From: Luteimicrobium album | GTDB lineage: Bacteria > Actinomycetota > Actinomycetes > Actinomycetales > Cellulomonadaceae | Length of the DNA: 64,000 nt | Direction: 5' to 3' | NCBI RefSeq assembly: GCF_030161555.1 | Contig: NZ_BSUK01000001.1 | Location: 3,038,001-3,102,000, forward strand | Shown: piece by piece, positions 29,459 through 39,357 of the stretch | Position numbering within the stretch: the first letter of the stretch is position 1 | Layout of the letters: each line of letters begins with the position of its first letter | Made by a program: the position numbers and the translations under genes | Notes under the pieces: model-generated | What the model saw: the letters and a program-made list of their open reading frames with translations, nothing else | Databases searched by the model: none | What the model was told of the DNA's origin: nothing

Positions 29459-31287
29459 GCGCGACCACAGCCGGACCCGCCGGCACCACCGGCACCGAGG
29501 GCGAGGACGAGACCCGCCTCAGCCGGGCCCAGTCCAAGACCGTGCGGCAGCGGTCGCTGCGCCTGCTCGGCGACCTGATGAGTCCGCACCGCAAGGGCCT
29601 GTGGGTCGCGGGCATCCTCGTCGTCGTCTCGACGATCGCCCAGGTCGCCGGGCCCGCGCTCATCGCGACCGCGATCGACACGACGCTCGCGCGCCTGCGC
29701 GACCACGACGACTGGGCGCCCCTGCTCATGGTCGGCGGTCTCTACGTGGTCGCGGCCGCCGTCGCCGGGCTGTCCATCGCGGGCTACGTGCGGACGTCGG
29801 CGCGCGTCTCGCAGGGCATCCTGCTCGACCTGCGCCAACGGGTGTTCCGCCAGACCCAGCGGCTCAGCCTCGAGTTCCACGAGTCCTACACCTCGGGCCG
29901 CATCATCTCGCGCCAGACCTCCGACCTCGAGTCGCTGCGCGACCTGCTCGACTCGGGCCTCACGAGCATCGTGTCGGGCGTGCTCATGATGCTGTTCACG
30001 GGCGCCTCGTTGTTCCTGATCGACTGGCGCACCGGGCTCGTCCTGGCCGCGTCGCTCATCCCCGCGATCGCGCTGACCCGCTGGTTCCAGACGCGCTCGC
30101 AGGTGTACTACCGCGAGTCCCGGACGGCGTCGGCCCGCGTGATCGTGAACTTCGTCGAGACCATGACGGGCATTCGTGCGGTCCAGGCGTTCCGTCGCGA
30201 GCGCGCCAACGACGTCACGTACGGCGGGTTCGCCGAGGAGTACCGGGCCGCGAACGCGCGCGCCATGGGCCTCAACGGCATCTACTCGCCGGGGCTCGTG
30301 CTGATCGGGAACATCACGGTGGCGGTCGCCCTGCTCGTGGGTGGGCTGCGTGTGTTCCACGGCGACCTCGACGTCGGCGTGCTCGTCGCCGTGCTGCTGT
30401 ACGTGAAGCGGTTCTTCGGGCCGATCCAGGAGATCGGCATGTTCTACAACTCGTTCCAGTCGGCGTCCGCCGCCCTCGAGAAGATCTCGGGGCTGCTCGT
30501 CGAGGAGCCGACGGTCGTCGAGCCGGCGCGTCCGGTGCCGCTCGAGCACGCACGCGGCCACGTGCAGCTCCGCGGCGTCGAGTTCGCGTACGTCCAGGGG
30601 CGCCCGGTGCTGCCTCGGACGGACCTCGACGTGCCCGCGGGCCAGACGGTCGCGCTCGTCGGTGCGACCGGTGCCGGCAAGTCGACGCTCGCCAAGCTGC
30701 TGTCGCGGTTCTACGACGTCACCGCGGGCTCGCTCGAGCTCGACGGCGTCGACGTGCGGGACCTGTCGGGCAAGGACCTGCGGCGCGCCGTCGTCATGGT
30801 CACGCAGGAGGCGTACCTGTTCAGCGGGTCCGTGCGTGACAACATCGCCATGGGCAAGCCGGGCGCGAGCCTCGAGGAGGTCCAGGCCGCGGCCAGGGCC
30901 GTCGGGGCCCACGACTTCATCGAGCAGCTCCCGCTCGGGTACGACACGGACGTCAACAAGCGCGGCGGGCGCGTCTCCGCCGGGCAGCGGCAGCTGCTGT
31001 CGTTCGCGCGGGCGTTCCTCGCCGACCCGGCCGTGTTGATCCTCGACGAGGCGACGAGCTCGCTCGACATCCCCGGAGAGCGCCTCGTCCAGCGTGGGCT
31101 CCAGACCCTGCTGGCCGACCGGACCGCGCTGATCATCGCGCACCGGCTCTCGACCGTCGCGATCGCGGATCGCGTGCTCGTGATGGAGCACGGCGTCGTC
31201 GTCGAGGACGGCACGCCCGCGGAGCTGATCGGCGGGGAGGGACGGTTCGCCGCGCTACACGCGGCCTGGCGCGACTCGCTGGTCTGA
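29455..31287 (+). CDS. ABC exporter half-transporter with canonical catalytic site
   Basis: 610 residues with six membrane helices and an ATPase domain: Walker [10 protein letters not shown], Walker [12 protein letters not shown] with the catalytic Glu, and H-loop IAHRLSTV. Its signature motif is VSAGQ rather than LSGGQ, while the partner keeps LSGGQ. In a heterodimer each site pairs one subunit's Walker motifs with the other's signature, so the active site uses this Walker B and the partner's LSGGQ, whereas the weak site has Asp and VSAGQ. This is the expected asymmetric arrangement. Confidence 0.92.
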   Translation: MSATTAGPAGTTGTEGEDETRLSRAQSKTVRQRSLRLLGDLMSPHRKGLWVAGILVVVSTIAQVAGPALIATAIDTTLARLRDHDDWAPLLMVGGLYVVAAAVAGLSIAGYVRTSARVSQGILLDLRQRVFRQTQRLSLEFHESYTSGRIISRQTSDLESLRDLLDSGLTSIVSGVLMMLFTGASLFLIDWRTGLVLAASLIPAIALTRWFQTRSQVYYRESRTASARVIVNFVETMTGIRAVQAFRRERANDVTYGGFAEEYRAANARAMGLNGIYSPGLVLIGNITVAVALLVGGLRVFHGDLDVGVLVAVLLYVKRFFGPIQEIGMFYNSFQSASAALEKISGLLVEEPTVVEPARPVPLEHARGHVQLRGVEFAYVQGRPVLPRTDLDVPAGQTVALVGATGAGKSTLAKLLSRFYDVTAGSLELDGVDVRDLSGKDLRRAVVMVTQEAYLFSGSVRDNIAMGKPGASLEEVQAAARAVGAHDFIEQLPLGYDTDVNKRGGRVSAGQRQLLSFARAFLADPAVLILDEATSSLDIPGERLVQRGLQTLLADRTALIIAHRLSTVAIADRVLVMEHGVVVEDGTPAELIGGEGRFAALHAAWRDSLV

Positions 31288-31303
31288 CCCACACCCGTCC
31301 GGC

Positions 31304-31385
31304 CGAGCACGGGCTCCGCGTCCGTCCGCTCGACCGGACGGGCGTGGAGCCCGTGCTCGCGGGTCGCAGATCCCGTGCTCGGCGT
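31304..31385. terminator. Nested hairpin array between convergent genes
   Basis: Perfect 14-mer arms CGAGCACGGGCTCC (31304-31317) and its complement (31346-31359) enclose a second perfect stem CCGTCCG/CGGACGG. A further copy, CCCGTGCTCGGC, follows near 31373. It lies between the ABC operon and the convergent DUF5519 gene and shares words with the array at 1012-1086. Confidence 0.65.
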
Positions 31386-31405
31386 GCGGTGCGCCGTTGC
31401 CTCGG

Positions 31406-31867
31406 TCAGCCGCGGGCGAAGGCGAGGCTCTCCGCGATCACGGAGAGCACGTCGTCGAGCTCGGCCTCGTCGCGGGGTCCGTAGACCATGAACTCGGTGT
31501 CGAACTCCGCGTACTGGTGCGGCTCGGCCCACCCGAGTCCGACGAGCTCGGTGCCGCGCTCGGAGGGAAGGGTCAGGTGCACGCTCGTGTCGTCCACGCC
31601 GTGCAGGTGCACCGGTTCGAGGCGCATGCCGGGTGCCAGGGACGTCTCGGGCGCGCGCTCGTCGCGCTGGTCCGTGAGGAACACGGCCCGCGACGACGCG
31701 GGGGAGACCTGCGAGTGACCCTCGACGACGCCGTCGAGCGCGAACACGCGCGCCACCAGCTCACCCCACAGCGCAGGCGTGGCGCGCTGGTCGAGCTGGC
31801 GGTGCGGGCCGTCGTCGGACGTGCGCGGCCGCACGCCCGGACGGGGGCGGCTCAGCACGGCGCTCAT
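31406..31867 (-). CDS. DUF5519 (luciferase-domain) family protein
   Basis: 153 residues with the family's pattern: VSPASSRAVFL, LEPVHLHG, VHLTLPSE, GWAEPHQY and a terminal VMVYGPRDE-like segment (MVYGPRDEAELDDV). Function in this family is unknown despite the historical luciferase label. The ATG overlaps the corrected stop of mqo (GCATGA), so it is translated from the mqo transcript. Confidence 0.78.
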   Translation of the reverse strand: MSAVLSRPRPGVRPRTSDDGPHRQLDQRATPALWGELVARVFALDGVVEGHSQVSPASSRAVFLTDQRDERAPETSLAPGMRLEPVHLHGVDDTSVHLTLPSERGTELVGLGWAEPHQYAEFDTEFMVYGPRDEAELDDVLSVIAESLAFARG

Positions 31868-33341
31868 GCCTCGGCCGCGACCGGCTCCTCGCCGACCTGA
31901 GGCTCGGCGGCGACGGCCGCCCGGCCGAGGGCTGCGCGAGCTGCGGGACGATCTCGCCGAGCCGGGGCTCCCAGGCCGCGGAGCGGTCGCCGAAACACTG
32001 CCGGAGCAGCTTGACCATGACCGACGCGGCGGTCGAGGCGCCCGGCGACGCGCCGAGGAGGCCGGCGATGGACCCGTCGGCGGCGGTGACGAGCTCGGTC
32101 CCCATCTGCAGGACGCCGTGCCCGTTCTCGCCCTTCTTCATCACCTGGACGCGCTGGCCGGCGGTGATGAGCTCCCAGTCGGAGGGCTTCGCCGTCGGCA
32201 TGAAGGTGAGGAGCTCCTCGAACTTCTTGTCGCGTGACGCGGCGAGCTGCCCGACGAGGTACTGGACGAGGTCGAAGTTGTCCTTGGCGACCCCGAGCAT
32301 CGGGCCGACGTTCCCGGGCCGCATGGACCCGGGCAGGTCGAACCAGGAGCCCTTCTTGAGGAACTTCGGGCTGAACCCGGCGTACGGGCCGAACATCAGG
32401 TAGGACTTGCCGTCGACGACGCGGGTGTCGAGGTGGGGCACGGACATCGGGGGAGCGCCGACGTCGGCCTTGCCGTAGACCTTCGCGCGGTGCGCGGCGA
32501 CGATCTCGGGGTTGGACGTACGCAGGAACTCACCCGAGATGGGGAAGCCGCCGAAGCCCTTGATCTCCGGGATGCCCGCCTTCTGGAGGAGGTGCAGCGC
32601 GCCGCCGCCCGCACCGACGAACACGAACTTCGCGTCGACGGTGTGCGTGCGGACCTTGGCGTTCCAGGAACGGTCCTTCATGGTGAGGCGCCAGCCGTCG
32701 CCGCGCCGGGCGAGGTTCGTGACCTCGTGCTGCAGCTCGACGTCGGCGCCGTTGTCCTGGAGGAACGCGACGAGGTGCCGGGTGAGGGCGCCGAAGTCGA
32801 CGTCGGTGCCCCAGTCGGCGCGCGTCGCGGCGATCGGCTCGGACGCGTCGCGGCCCTCGGTGAGCTTCGGCGCCCACGAGCCGATCACGGCCGGGTCGGT
32901 CGTGAACTCCATGCCCGCGAAGCGGTGGTTGGTGCGCAGCGCCTCGACACGGCGGCGCAGGTAGTCCACGTTCTTCTCGCCGCGCACGAACGTCATGTGC
33001 GGGGTGTTCGACAGGAACGTCGACAGCGGCGGGATGAGCCCGGCGTCGGCGAGGTGGCTCCAGAACTGGTGCGAGAGCTCGAACTGCTCGTTGATCGAGA
33101 TCGCCTTGGCGATGTCGATCGTGCCGTCCGCCTTCTCGGGCGTGTAGTTGAGCTCGCACAGCGCCGCGTGGCCGGTGCCCGCGTTGTTCCACGGGTTGGA
33201 GGACTCCTGGGCGACGTCGTCCAGGCGCTCGTAGAGCGCGATGGTCCACGACGGTTCGAGGAGCTTGAGGAACGCCCCGAGGGTGGCGGACATGATCCCG
33301 CCACCGACGAGCGCGATGTCGACGCTGGTTACTCGAGGCAC
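31864..33341 (-). CDS. mqo: Malate:quinone oxidoreductase (one frameshift at the C-terminus)
   Basis: About 492 residues. FAD-binding motif VGGGIMSATLGAF at the N-terminus, then the Mqo signatures NAGTGHAALCELNYTP, FVGAGGGALHLLQ, and LLGASPGASTAASVM at the FAD cap. This membrane-associated enzyme oxidises malate to oxaloacetate and passes electrons to menaquinone, replacing or assisting malate dehydrogenase. The frame breaks near 31925; one added base gives a short tail ending VAAEA and a stop that overlaps the next gene. Without it the protein runs ~35 residues into the neighbour. The GTG start sits 12 bases after TACAAT. Confidence 0.95.
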
Positions 33342-33347
33342 CCGGCG

Positions 33348-33353
33348 ATTGTA
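33348..33353 (-). promoter_or_regulatory. mqo: -10 box TACAAT for mqo, leaderless
   Basis: Minus-strand TACAAT begins 12 bases before the GTG. It is back to back with the mntR-like promoter (33382-33387), so the two starts share a 52-base spacer. Confidence 0.65.
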
Positions 33354-33381
33354 GGCCCGGGCTCCCGGGGGTCCCGCTCGC

Positions 33382-33387
33382 TAGGGT
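33382..33387 (+). promoter_or_regulatory. -10 box TAGGGT for the MntR-type regulator, leaderless
   Basis: Begins 12 bases before the GTG at 33394. Confidence 0.6.
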
Positions 33388-33393
33388 GGCGAT

Positions 33394-34110
33394 GTGAGCG
33401 AGTCGACAACGGACCTGACGTCCGTCGCCCAGGACTACCTCAAGGTGATCTGGACGGCGCAGGAGTGGAGCGCGGACCCGGTCACCACGAAGCTCGTCGC
33501 CGACCGGATGGGCGTCGGCGCGTCGACGGTCTCGGAGACGGTGCGCCGGCTCGGGTCGCAGGGCCTCGTGGAGCACGCGCGCTACGGGTCCATCGAGCTG
33601 ACGCCCGAGGGGCGGCGGCACGCGCTCGCGATGGTCCGCCGCCATCGCCTCATCGAGACGTTCCTCGTCGAGACGCTGGGCTACGGCTGGGACGAGGTGC
33701 ACGACGAGGCGGAGGTCCTCGAGCACGCGGTCTCCGACGGACTGGTCGAGCGGATCGACGCGCTGCTGGGCCACCCGGAGCGGGACCCGCACGGCGACCC
33801 CATCCCGCGCGCCGACGGGACGGTCCCGCGTCCGGGCGCGGTGAGCCTGCCGGAGCTCGCGGCCGGCGACCACGGTCGGGTCGCCCGTATCTCCGACGCC
33901 GACCCCGACGTCCTGCGCTACCTCGACGAGCTCGGGATCCGCCTGGACACGGAGCTGCGCGTCGTCGGACGGCGCACGTACGCGGGGGTCCTCGAGGTCA
34001 CGCTCCCGGGCGCGACGCCGAGCGCGGCCCCGCCGATCCTGCAGCTCGGGCTCCCTGCGGCGGAGGCGATCTGGGTGCTGCCCGTCGAGCGCGACGGCGC
34101 CGAGCGGTAG
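33394..34110 (+). CDS. DtxR/MntR-family metal-dependent regulator
   Basis: 238 residues. Winged helix (LVADRMGVGASTVSETVRRLGSQGLV), then the metal-binding dimer domain (RRHRLIETFLVETLGYGWDEVHDEAEVLEH) and a C-terminal FeoA/SH3-like domain. At the position of the Cys in the iron-type DtxR motif (DEACRWEH) this protein has Glu (DEAEVLEH), as in the Mn-sensing MntR of Bacillus. That points to manganese, though only biochemistry can settle it. It is divergent from mqo. The GTG start fits its -10 box. Confidence 0.88.
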   Translation: MSESTTDLTSVAQDYLKVIWTAQEWSADPVTTKLVADRMGVGASTVSETVRRLGSQGLVEHARYGSIELTPEGRRHALAMVRRHRLIETFLVETLGYGWDEVHDEAEVLEHAVSDGLVERIDALLGHPERDPHGDPIPRADGTVPRPGAVSLPELAAGDHGRVARISDADPDVLRYLDELGIRLDTELRVVGRRTYAGVLEVTLPGATPSAAPPILQLGLPAAEAIWVLPVERDGAER

Positions 34111-34168
34111 ATCCCGCTAGGCTTCCACCACCGCACCACTCTCGTCCCCGGTCGCCGCCGACCGTTCC

Positions 34169-34182
34169 TCGAATCGTTTCGA
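34169..34182. promoter_or_regulatory. LacI-like near-palindrome upstream of an MFS exporter
   Basis: TCGAATCGTTTCGA is palindromic around CG at 12 of 14 positions, the shape of LacI-family operators. It lies 30 bases before the ATG and after a possible -10 (TAGGCT, 34118-34123). Related 14-mers are at 47287 and 27291. Confidence 0.4.
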
Positions 34183-34211
34183 CCTTGGTCGACCGAGCCC
34201 CGGAGGCAGCG

Positions 34212-35435
34212 ATGACCGCCACCCCCACGACGCGCGCCGCGACCCGCCCGGACGCGTCCCGCCGCGCCACGCTCGCGCTCCTCGCGCTGGCCGTCGGCGG
34301 CTTCACCATCGGCACCACCGAGTTCGCGTCGATGGGCCTCGTCCCCGACATCGCTTCGGACCTCGACGTCTCCATCCCCGCGACCGGGCACGTCATCACT
34401 GCCTACGCGCTCGGCGTCGTCGTCGGGGCACCCCTGCTCACGGCGCTCGCCGCCCGCCTGCCGCGCAAGGCCCTCCTGATCTGGCTAATGGCCGGGTACA
34501 CGGTCGCGAACCTCGGCTCGGCCCTCGCGCCGACCTTCGACTGGCTGCTCGTCGCCCGGTTCGTCGCAGGCCTGCCGCACGGCGCCTTCTTCGGTGTGGG
34601 GGCGGTCGTGGGGACCGCGGTCGTCGGGCCCGAGCGGCGCGGACGCGCGGTCGCCACGATGATGGCCGGCCTCACGATCGCGAACATCGTCGGGGTGCCG
34701 CTCTCCACGTTCGTCGGACAGCAGCTCGGGTGGCGGCTCGCATTCGTCGTCGTGGGCGTGCTCGGCGCGCTCACGCTGCTGGGGCTCGTCAGGTTCGTGC
34801 CGCACTTCGACGCCGTCGCGGGCGCGAGCGTGCGCGGCGAGCTCGGCGCCCTGCGCAACGGCACGCTGTGGGTCACGGTGCTCGCCGCGGCCGTCGGGTT
34901 CGGCGGCCTCTTCGCCGTCTACACGTACGTCGCGCCGACCGTCACGACCGTGACCGGCCTGTCCGACGACCTCGTACCCGTCGTCCTCGCGGTCTTCGGC
35001 GTCGGGATGACCGTGGGCACGCTGCTCGGCGGGCGGCTCGTCGACCGCAGCGTCTTCCGCACCGTCCTGTGGGGCTTCGCGGCCACCGCGGTGGCGCTCG
35101 CCGTGCTCGCGCTCGTCCTGCAGTGGCCCGTCGGGGCGTTCGTCGGGCTGTTCCTGCTCGCCGCGACGTCCCAGGTGCTCGGCGTCGCGATGCAGACCCG
35201 GCTCATGGACCTCTCGCCGACCGCGCCCTCGCTCGGCGCGGCCCTCGCGCACTCCGCGCTCAACGTCGGCAACGCCGACGGCGCGTTCGTGGGTGGCCTC
35301 GTGATCTCCGCCGGGTGGGGCTACCGGGCGCCCGCGTGGGCCGGCGTCCTGCTCACGCTCGCCGGCCTGGCGATCGTCCTCGTCGTCGGGCGCACGCGGG
35401 CCGAGCGCGGAGGGGCGCCGCGCCTCAGGCGATGA
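34212..35435 (+). CDS. MFS exporter, DHA1 family (AraJ / chloramphenicol-exporter-like)
   Basis: 407 residues, 12 predicted membrane helices. Begins with ALLALAVGGFTIGTTEFASMGLVPDIA, typical of the AraJ/Cmx/NepI group, with FVAGLPHGAFFGVG in helix 4 and conserved VGNADGAFVGG near the end. It probably exports small hydrophobic compounds, sugars or nucleosides. GGAGG precedes the ATG. The start region carries a LacI-like operator. Confidence 0.87.
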   Translation: MTATPTTRAATRPDASRRATLALLALAVGGFTIGTTEFASMGLVPDIASDLDVSIPATGHVITAYALGVVVGAPLLTALAARLPRKALLIWLMAGYTVANLGSALAPTFDWLLVARFVAGLPHGAFFGVGAVVGTAVVGPERRGRAVATMMAGLTIANIVGVPLSTFVGQQLGWRLAFVVVGVLGALTLLGLVRFVPHFDAVAGASVRGELGALRNGTLWVTVLAAAVGFGGLFAVYTYVAPTVTTVTGLSDDLVPVVLAVFGVGMTVGTLLGGRLVDRSVFRTVLWGFAATAVALAVLALVLQWPVGAFVGLFLLAATSQVLGVAMQTRLMDLSPTAPSLGAALAHSALNVGNADGAFVGGLVISAGWGYRAPAWAGVLLTLAGLAIVLVVGRTRAERGGAPRLRR

Positions 35436-35635
35436 CCTCCTGCACCGCGAGCACACGAGGTCGGCCGGGTGGTCGGCGCGCGCCCGGACCCCGCCCCGTC
35501 GGCGCTGTCGGGTTCGCCACGGATCGAGACACCTCCCAGGGTCAGCCGGTAGCGTGTGCCGCGTCCTCCGTACGCGAGGCGTGACCAGCACCGACGCCCG
35601 GTGGAACGGGACGTCGCACCAGCGAGGGAGCAGCG

Positions 35636-36304
35636 GTGAGCCAGGCCCCGAACGTCAGTGCCGAGCCCGACGACGCGGACGTCGACGACGACCTCGACTA
35701 CTCCCGACCGCTGATCCCGCACCCGCTGAGGGACCGCACGCTGGGCTGGATCCTGACCGTCTTCGGCGGGATCGCGTTTCTCGCGGCGGGGCAGCTGACG
35801 CGCGACGACTGGAAGCTGGCGCTCAACCCCGACTTCAAGCCCTCGTGCTCGATCAACGTCTTCGTCACGTGCACGGCCGCGATGCAGTCGTGGCAGGGCA
35901 AGCTCTACGGCTTCCCGAACCCCTTCATCGGCATCGTGGCGTTCGGGATCGTCGTCACGGTCGGCGTCGTCATGCTCACGGGCTTCCGGCCGCCGCGCTG
36001 GTTCCGGCTCGCGCTGCTCGCCGCGACCACGATCGGCCTCGGGCACGTCTTCTTCTTCGTCTGGACCACGGTCTACCGGCTCGGGAAGATCTGCCCGTGG
36101 TGCAGCGTGGTGTGGCTCTGCATGATCCCGATCTTCTGGTACCAGCTCGTGCACGCGATCCAGGAGCGCGCGATCCCGCTGCCCGAGAAGTGGCGGGGCG
36201 CGATCGTGCGGAACCGGACCATCGGCACGGTCGTGCTCTACGTCGCCCTGCTGCTGTGGGTCTTCATCGGCCTGCGCGAGCCGATCACCCAGACCTACTT
36301 CTGA
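35636..36304 (+). CDS. Vitamin K epoxide reductase (VKOR) family membrane protein
   Basis: 222 residues, with four or five membrane helices. The VKOR features are a periplasmic-side loop with two cysteines (PSCSINVFVTCTAAM) and the membrane CxxC active site (ICPWCSVVWL). Bacterial VKOR reoxidises DsbA-like proteins with quinone and so drives disulfide formation in actinobacteria. A partner DsbA is not adjacent. GTG 35636 has a GAGGGAG ribosome-binding site. Confidence 0.93.
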   Translation: MSQAPNVSAEPDDADVDDDLDYSRPLIPHPLRDRTLGWILTVFGGIAFLAAGQLTRDDWKLALNPDFKPSCSINVFVTCTAAMQSWQGKLYGFPNPFIGIVAFGIVVTVGVVMLTGFRPPRWFRLALLAATTIGLGHVFFFVWTTVYRLGKICPWCSVVWLCMIPIFWYQLVHAIQERAIPLPEKWRGAIVRNRTIGTVVLYVALLLWVFIGLREPITQTYF

Positions 36305-36321
36305 CCGGGGCCGATACCGGT

Positions 36322-36343
36322 GGACGGCCCGCCCGGGCTGTCC
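36322..36343. terminator. Stem-loop between VKOR and leuS
   Basis: GGACGGCCCG and CGGGCTGTCC form a stem with one G:U pair just after the VKOR stop and before the leuS promoter. Confidence 0.45.
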
Positions 36344-36354
36344 GCGCCCGCCGG

Positions 36355-36360
36355 TAAACT
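36355..36360 (+). promoter_or_regulatory. leuS: -10 box TAAACT for leuS, leaderless
   Basis: Begins exactly 12 bases before the GTG. Confidence 0.65.
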
Positions 36361-36366
36361 CCTGGT

Positions 36367-39315
36367 GTGACCTCACCCGCTTCTCCCGCGCCCGGATCCG
36401 ACGAGCTCCCCTTCCGCTACACCCCGCAGCTCGCGGAGCGCATCGAGCTTGCCTGGCAGGACGAGTGGGCGCAGCGCGGCACGTTCTGGGCCGCGAACCC
36501 GGAGGGCGCGCTGACCGACGGCGAGGACCGTCACGCGGCCTCCGGCGCCCAGCCGTTCTTCCTCATGGACATGTTCCCGTACCCCTCGGGCGCGGGCCTG
36601 CACGTCGGTCACCCGCTGGGGTACATCGCCACGGACGTCGTCGGGCGGTACCGCCGGATGCGCGGCGACAACGTGCTGCACGCTCTGGGCTACGACGCGT
36701 TCGGCCTGCCGGCCGAGCAGTACGCCGTGCAGACCGGGCAGCACCCGCGCACCACGACCGAGGCCAACATGGCCACGATGAAGCGCCAGCTCCGCCGCCT
36801 GGGGCTCGCGCACGACGAGCGCCGGTCGTTCGCGACGATCGACCCGGGCTACGTGCGCTGGACGCAGTGGATCTTCCTGCAGATCTTCAGCTCGTGGTAC
36901 GACCCGGACGCCGAGCGTCCCGGCGGCGGCCGCGGCGCGGCCCGGCCCGTCGCGGAGCTCGTCGAGTCCTTCGCGTCGGGTGCGCGCCCGACGCCGGACG
37001 GCCGGCCTTGGGCCGAGCTCACCCCCGCGGAGCGCGAGGACGTGCTGGGCGAGTACCGCCTCGCGTACGTGTCCGAGGCGCCCGTGAACTGGTGCCCGGG
37101 CCTCGGGACGGTCCTCGCGAACGAGGAGGTCACGAGCGACGGGCGTTCCGAGCGCGGCAACTTCCCGGTGTTCCAGCGCAGCCTGCGGCAGTGGAACATG
37201 CGGATCACGGCGTACGCCGACCGGCTGGCCGACGACCTCGACCTGATCGACTGGCCCGAGAAGGTCAAGTCGATGCAGCGGAACTGGATCGGCCGATCCG
37301 AGGGCGCCCGCGTGACGTTCGCGATCGGCGGGGTGGGGGACGCGAACGCCCGCGAGGTCGAGGTCTTCACGACCCGTCCGGACACGCTGTTCGGCGCGAC
37401 CTTCATGGTCGTGGCGCCGGAGCACCCGCTGCTCGACGAGGTCCCGGCCGCGTGGCCCGACGGCACCAAGGACCTGTGGACGGGCGGGCACGACACCCCC
37501 GTCGCCGCGGTCTCCGCGTACCGGACCATGGCCGCGAGCAAGACGGCCGTCGAGCGCCAGGCCGACGCCCGCAGCAAGTCCGGCGTGTTCACCGGCCACC
37601 TGGCGACGAACCCGGTCAACGGCGAGCTCGTCCCCGTCTTCACCGCCGACTACGTCCTCATGGGCTACGGCACGGGCGCGATCATGGCCGTGCCCGGCGG
37701 CGACCAGCGTGACTTCGACTTCGCCCGCGCCTACGACCTGCCCGTCGTGTTCACGGTCGCGCCCGACGGCGGCTTCGCGGACGGCTTCGAGGAGGCCCCC
37801 GACGCCGCGTACACGGGCGACGGCCTGGTGCAGCGCTCGACCGCGACGACGACCGCCGGCGACGAGCTCTCCTCGACGGGCTGACCGTGCCCGAGGCCAA
37901 GGCGCGCATCACCGCCTGGCTCGAGGCGAACGGCGTCGGGCAGGGGACCGTGACCTACCGCCTGCGCGACTGGCTGTTCAGCCGCCAGCGCTACTGGGGC
38001 GAGCCGTTCCCCATCGTCTACGGCGAGGACGGCGCGCCGGTCGCGCTGCCCGACTCGCTGCTGCCGGTCGAGCTGCCGGACGTGCCGGACTACGCGCCGC
38101 GGACGTTCGCGCCCGACGACGTCACGTCCGCGCCCGAGCCGCCGCTCGGTCGCAACGAGGAGTGGGTCAACGTCACCCTCGACCTGGGCGACGGGCCGAA
38201 GACCTACCGCCGCGAGACGAACACCATGCCCAACTGGGCGGGCTCGTGCTGGTACTACCTGCGCTACCTCGACCCGGCGGACCAGCAGGAGGCCGTGTCG
38301 CCCGAGCTCGAGCGCTACTGGCTCGGCCCGGAGCACAACCCGGGCGCCGGGAAGGCGGGTGGCGTCGACCTGTACGTGGGCGGCGTCGAGCACGCCGTGC
38401 TGCACCTGCTGTACGCGCGGTTCTGGCACAAGGTCCTGTTCGACCTGGGCCACGTGAGCGCGCTCGAGCCGTTCCACACGCTGTTCAACCAGGGCTACAT
38501 CCAGGCGTACGCCTACACCGACGCGCGCGGCCAGTACGTGACCGCGGCCGAGGTCGAGGAGCACGTCTCCGACTCGGGCGAGACCACGTACACGTGGCAC
38601 GGCGAGCCCGTGAACCGCGAGTACGGGAAGATGGGCAAGTCGCTCAAGAACGTCGTCACGCCCGACGAGATGTACGAGCAGTACGGCGCCGACACGTTCC
38701 GCGTCTACGAGATGTCCATGGGCCCGCTCGACATGTCCCGGCCGTGGGAGACGCGCGCCGTCGTCGGGTCGCAGCGCTTCCTGCAGCGGCTCTGGCGCAA
38801 CGTCGTCGACGAGGCGACGGGCGACGTCGTCGTGGTCGACGAGGCGCCCGACGACGCGACGCTGCGCCTCGTGCACCGCACCATCGCGGACGTCACCGTC
38901 GAGATGGAGCACATGCGGCCCAACACGGCGATCGCGAAGCTCATCACCCTGAACAACCACCTCACCGGGCTGGCGAGCGTGCCCCGCGCCGCCGTCGAGC
39001 CGCTCGTCCTCATGACGGCGCCGATCGCGCCGCACATCGCCGAGGAGCTGTGGAAGCGGCTGGGCCACGACGCGTCGCTGGCGCACGAGCCGTTCCCCGT
39101 GGCCGACCCGGCGTACCTCGTCGAGGAGACCGTGACGTGCGTGGTGCAGGTGCAGGGCAAGGTCCGCGCCCGGCTCGAGGTGCCGCCGTCGATCGCCGAG
39201 GACGCGCTGCGCGAGCTCGCGCTCGCCGACGAGAACGTGCAGCGGAACCTCGACGGCCGGGGTGCGCACGGTGATCGTGCGCGCGCCGAAGCTCGTCAAC
39301 GTCGTCCCGGCCTGA
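36367..39315 (+). CDS. leuS: Leucyl-tRNA synthetase (two frameshifts)
   Basis: About 982 residues. Class I motif [16 protein letters not shown] (HIGH variant HVGH), editing domain around residues 250-430 ([11 protein letters not shown]), and KMGKSLKN as the KMSKS variant. It charges tRNA-Leu and edits misactivated residues. The frame breaks near 37870, where one added base joins GDELS to [14 protein letters not shown], and near 39257, where removing one G gives [15 protein letters not shown] and the correct stop. This enzyme is essential and single-copy in most bacteria, so real inactivation is unlikely. An insertion of ~50 residues ([11 protein letters not shown] region) in the N-terminal half is common in actinobacteria. 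Confidence 0.96.
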
Positions 39316-39357
39316 CGCCGGGCCGCCGGAGCCGTTGCCACCCGTGCCCGGGGGACC

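Noticed and set aside
27419-31287. Classification of the ABC pair as a siderophore or lantibiotic system.
   Set aside because: No biosynthetic, peptidase or receptor genes are nearby, and the domain order is that of general exporters.
36367-39315. Programmed ribosomal frameshifting as an explanation for the split leuS and other genes.
   Set aside because: Breaks go in both directions, have no common slippery site or downstream structure, and hit sixteen unrelated genes. Sequencing indels explain them more simply.
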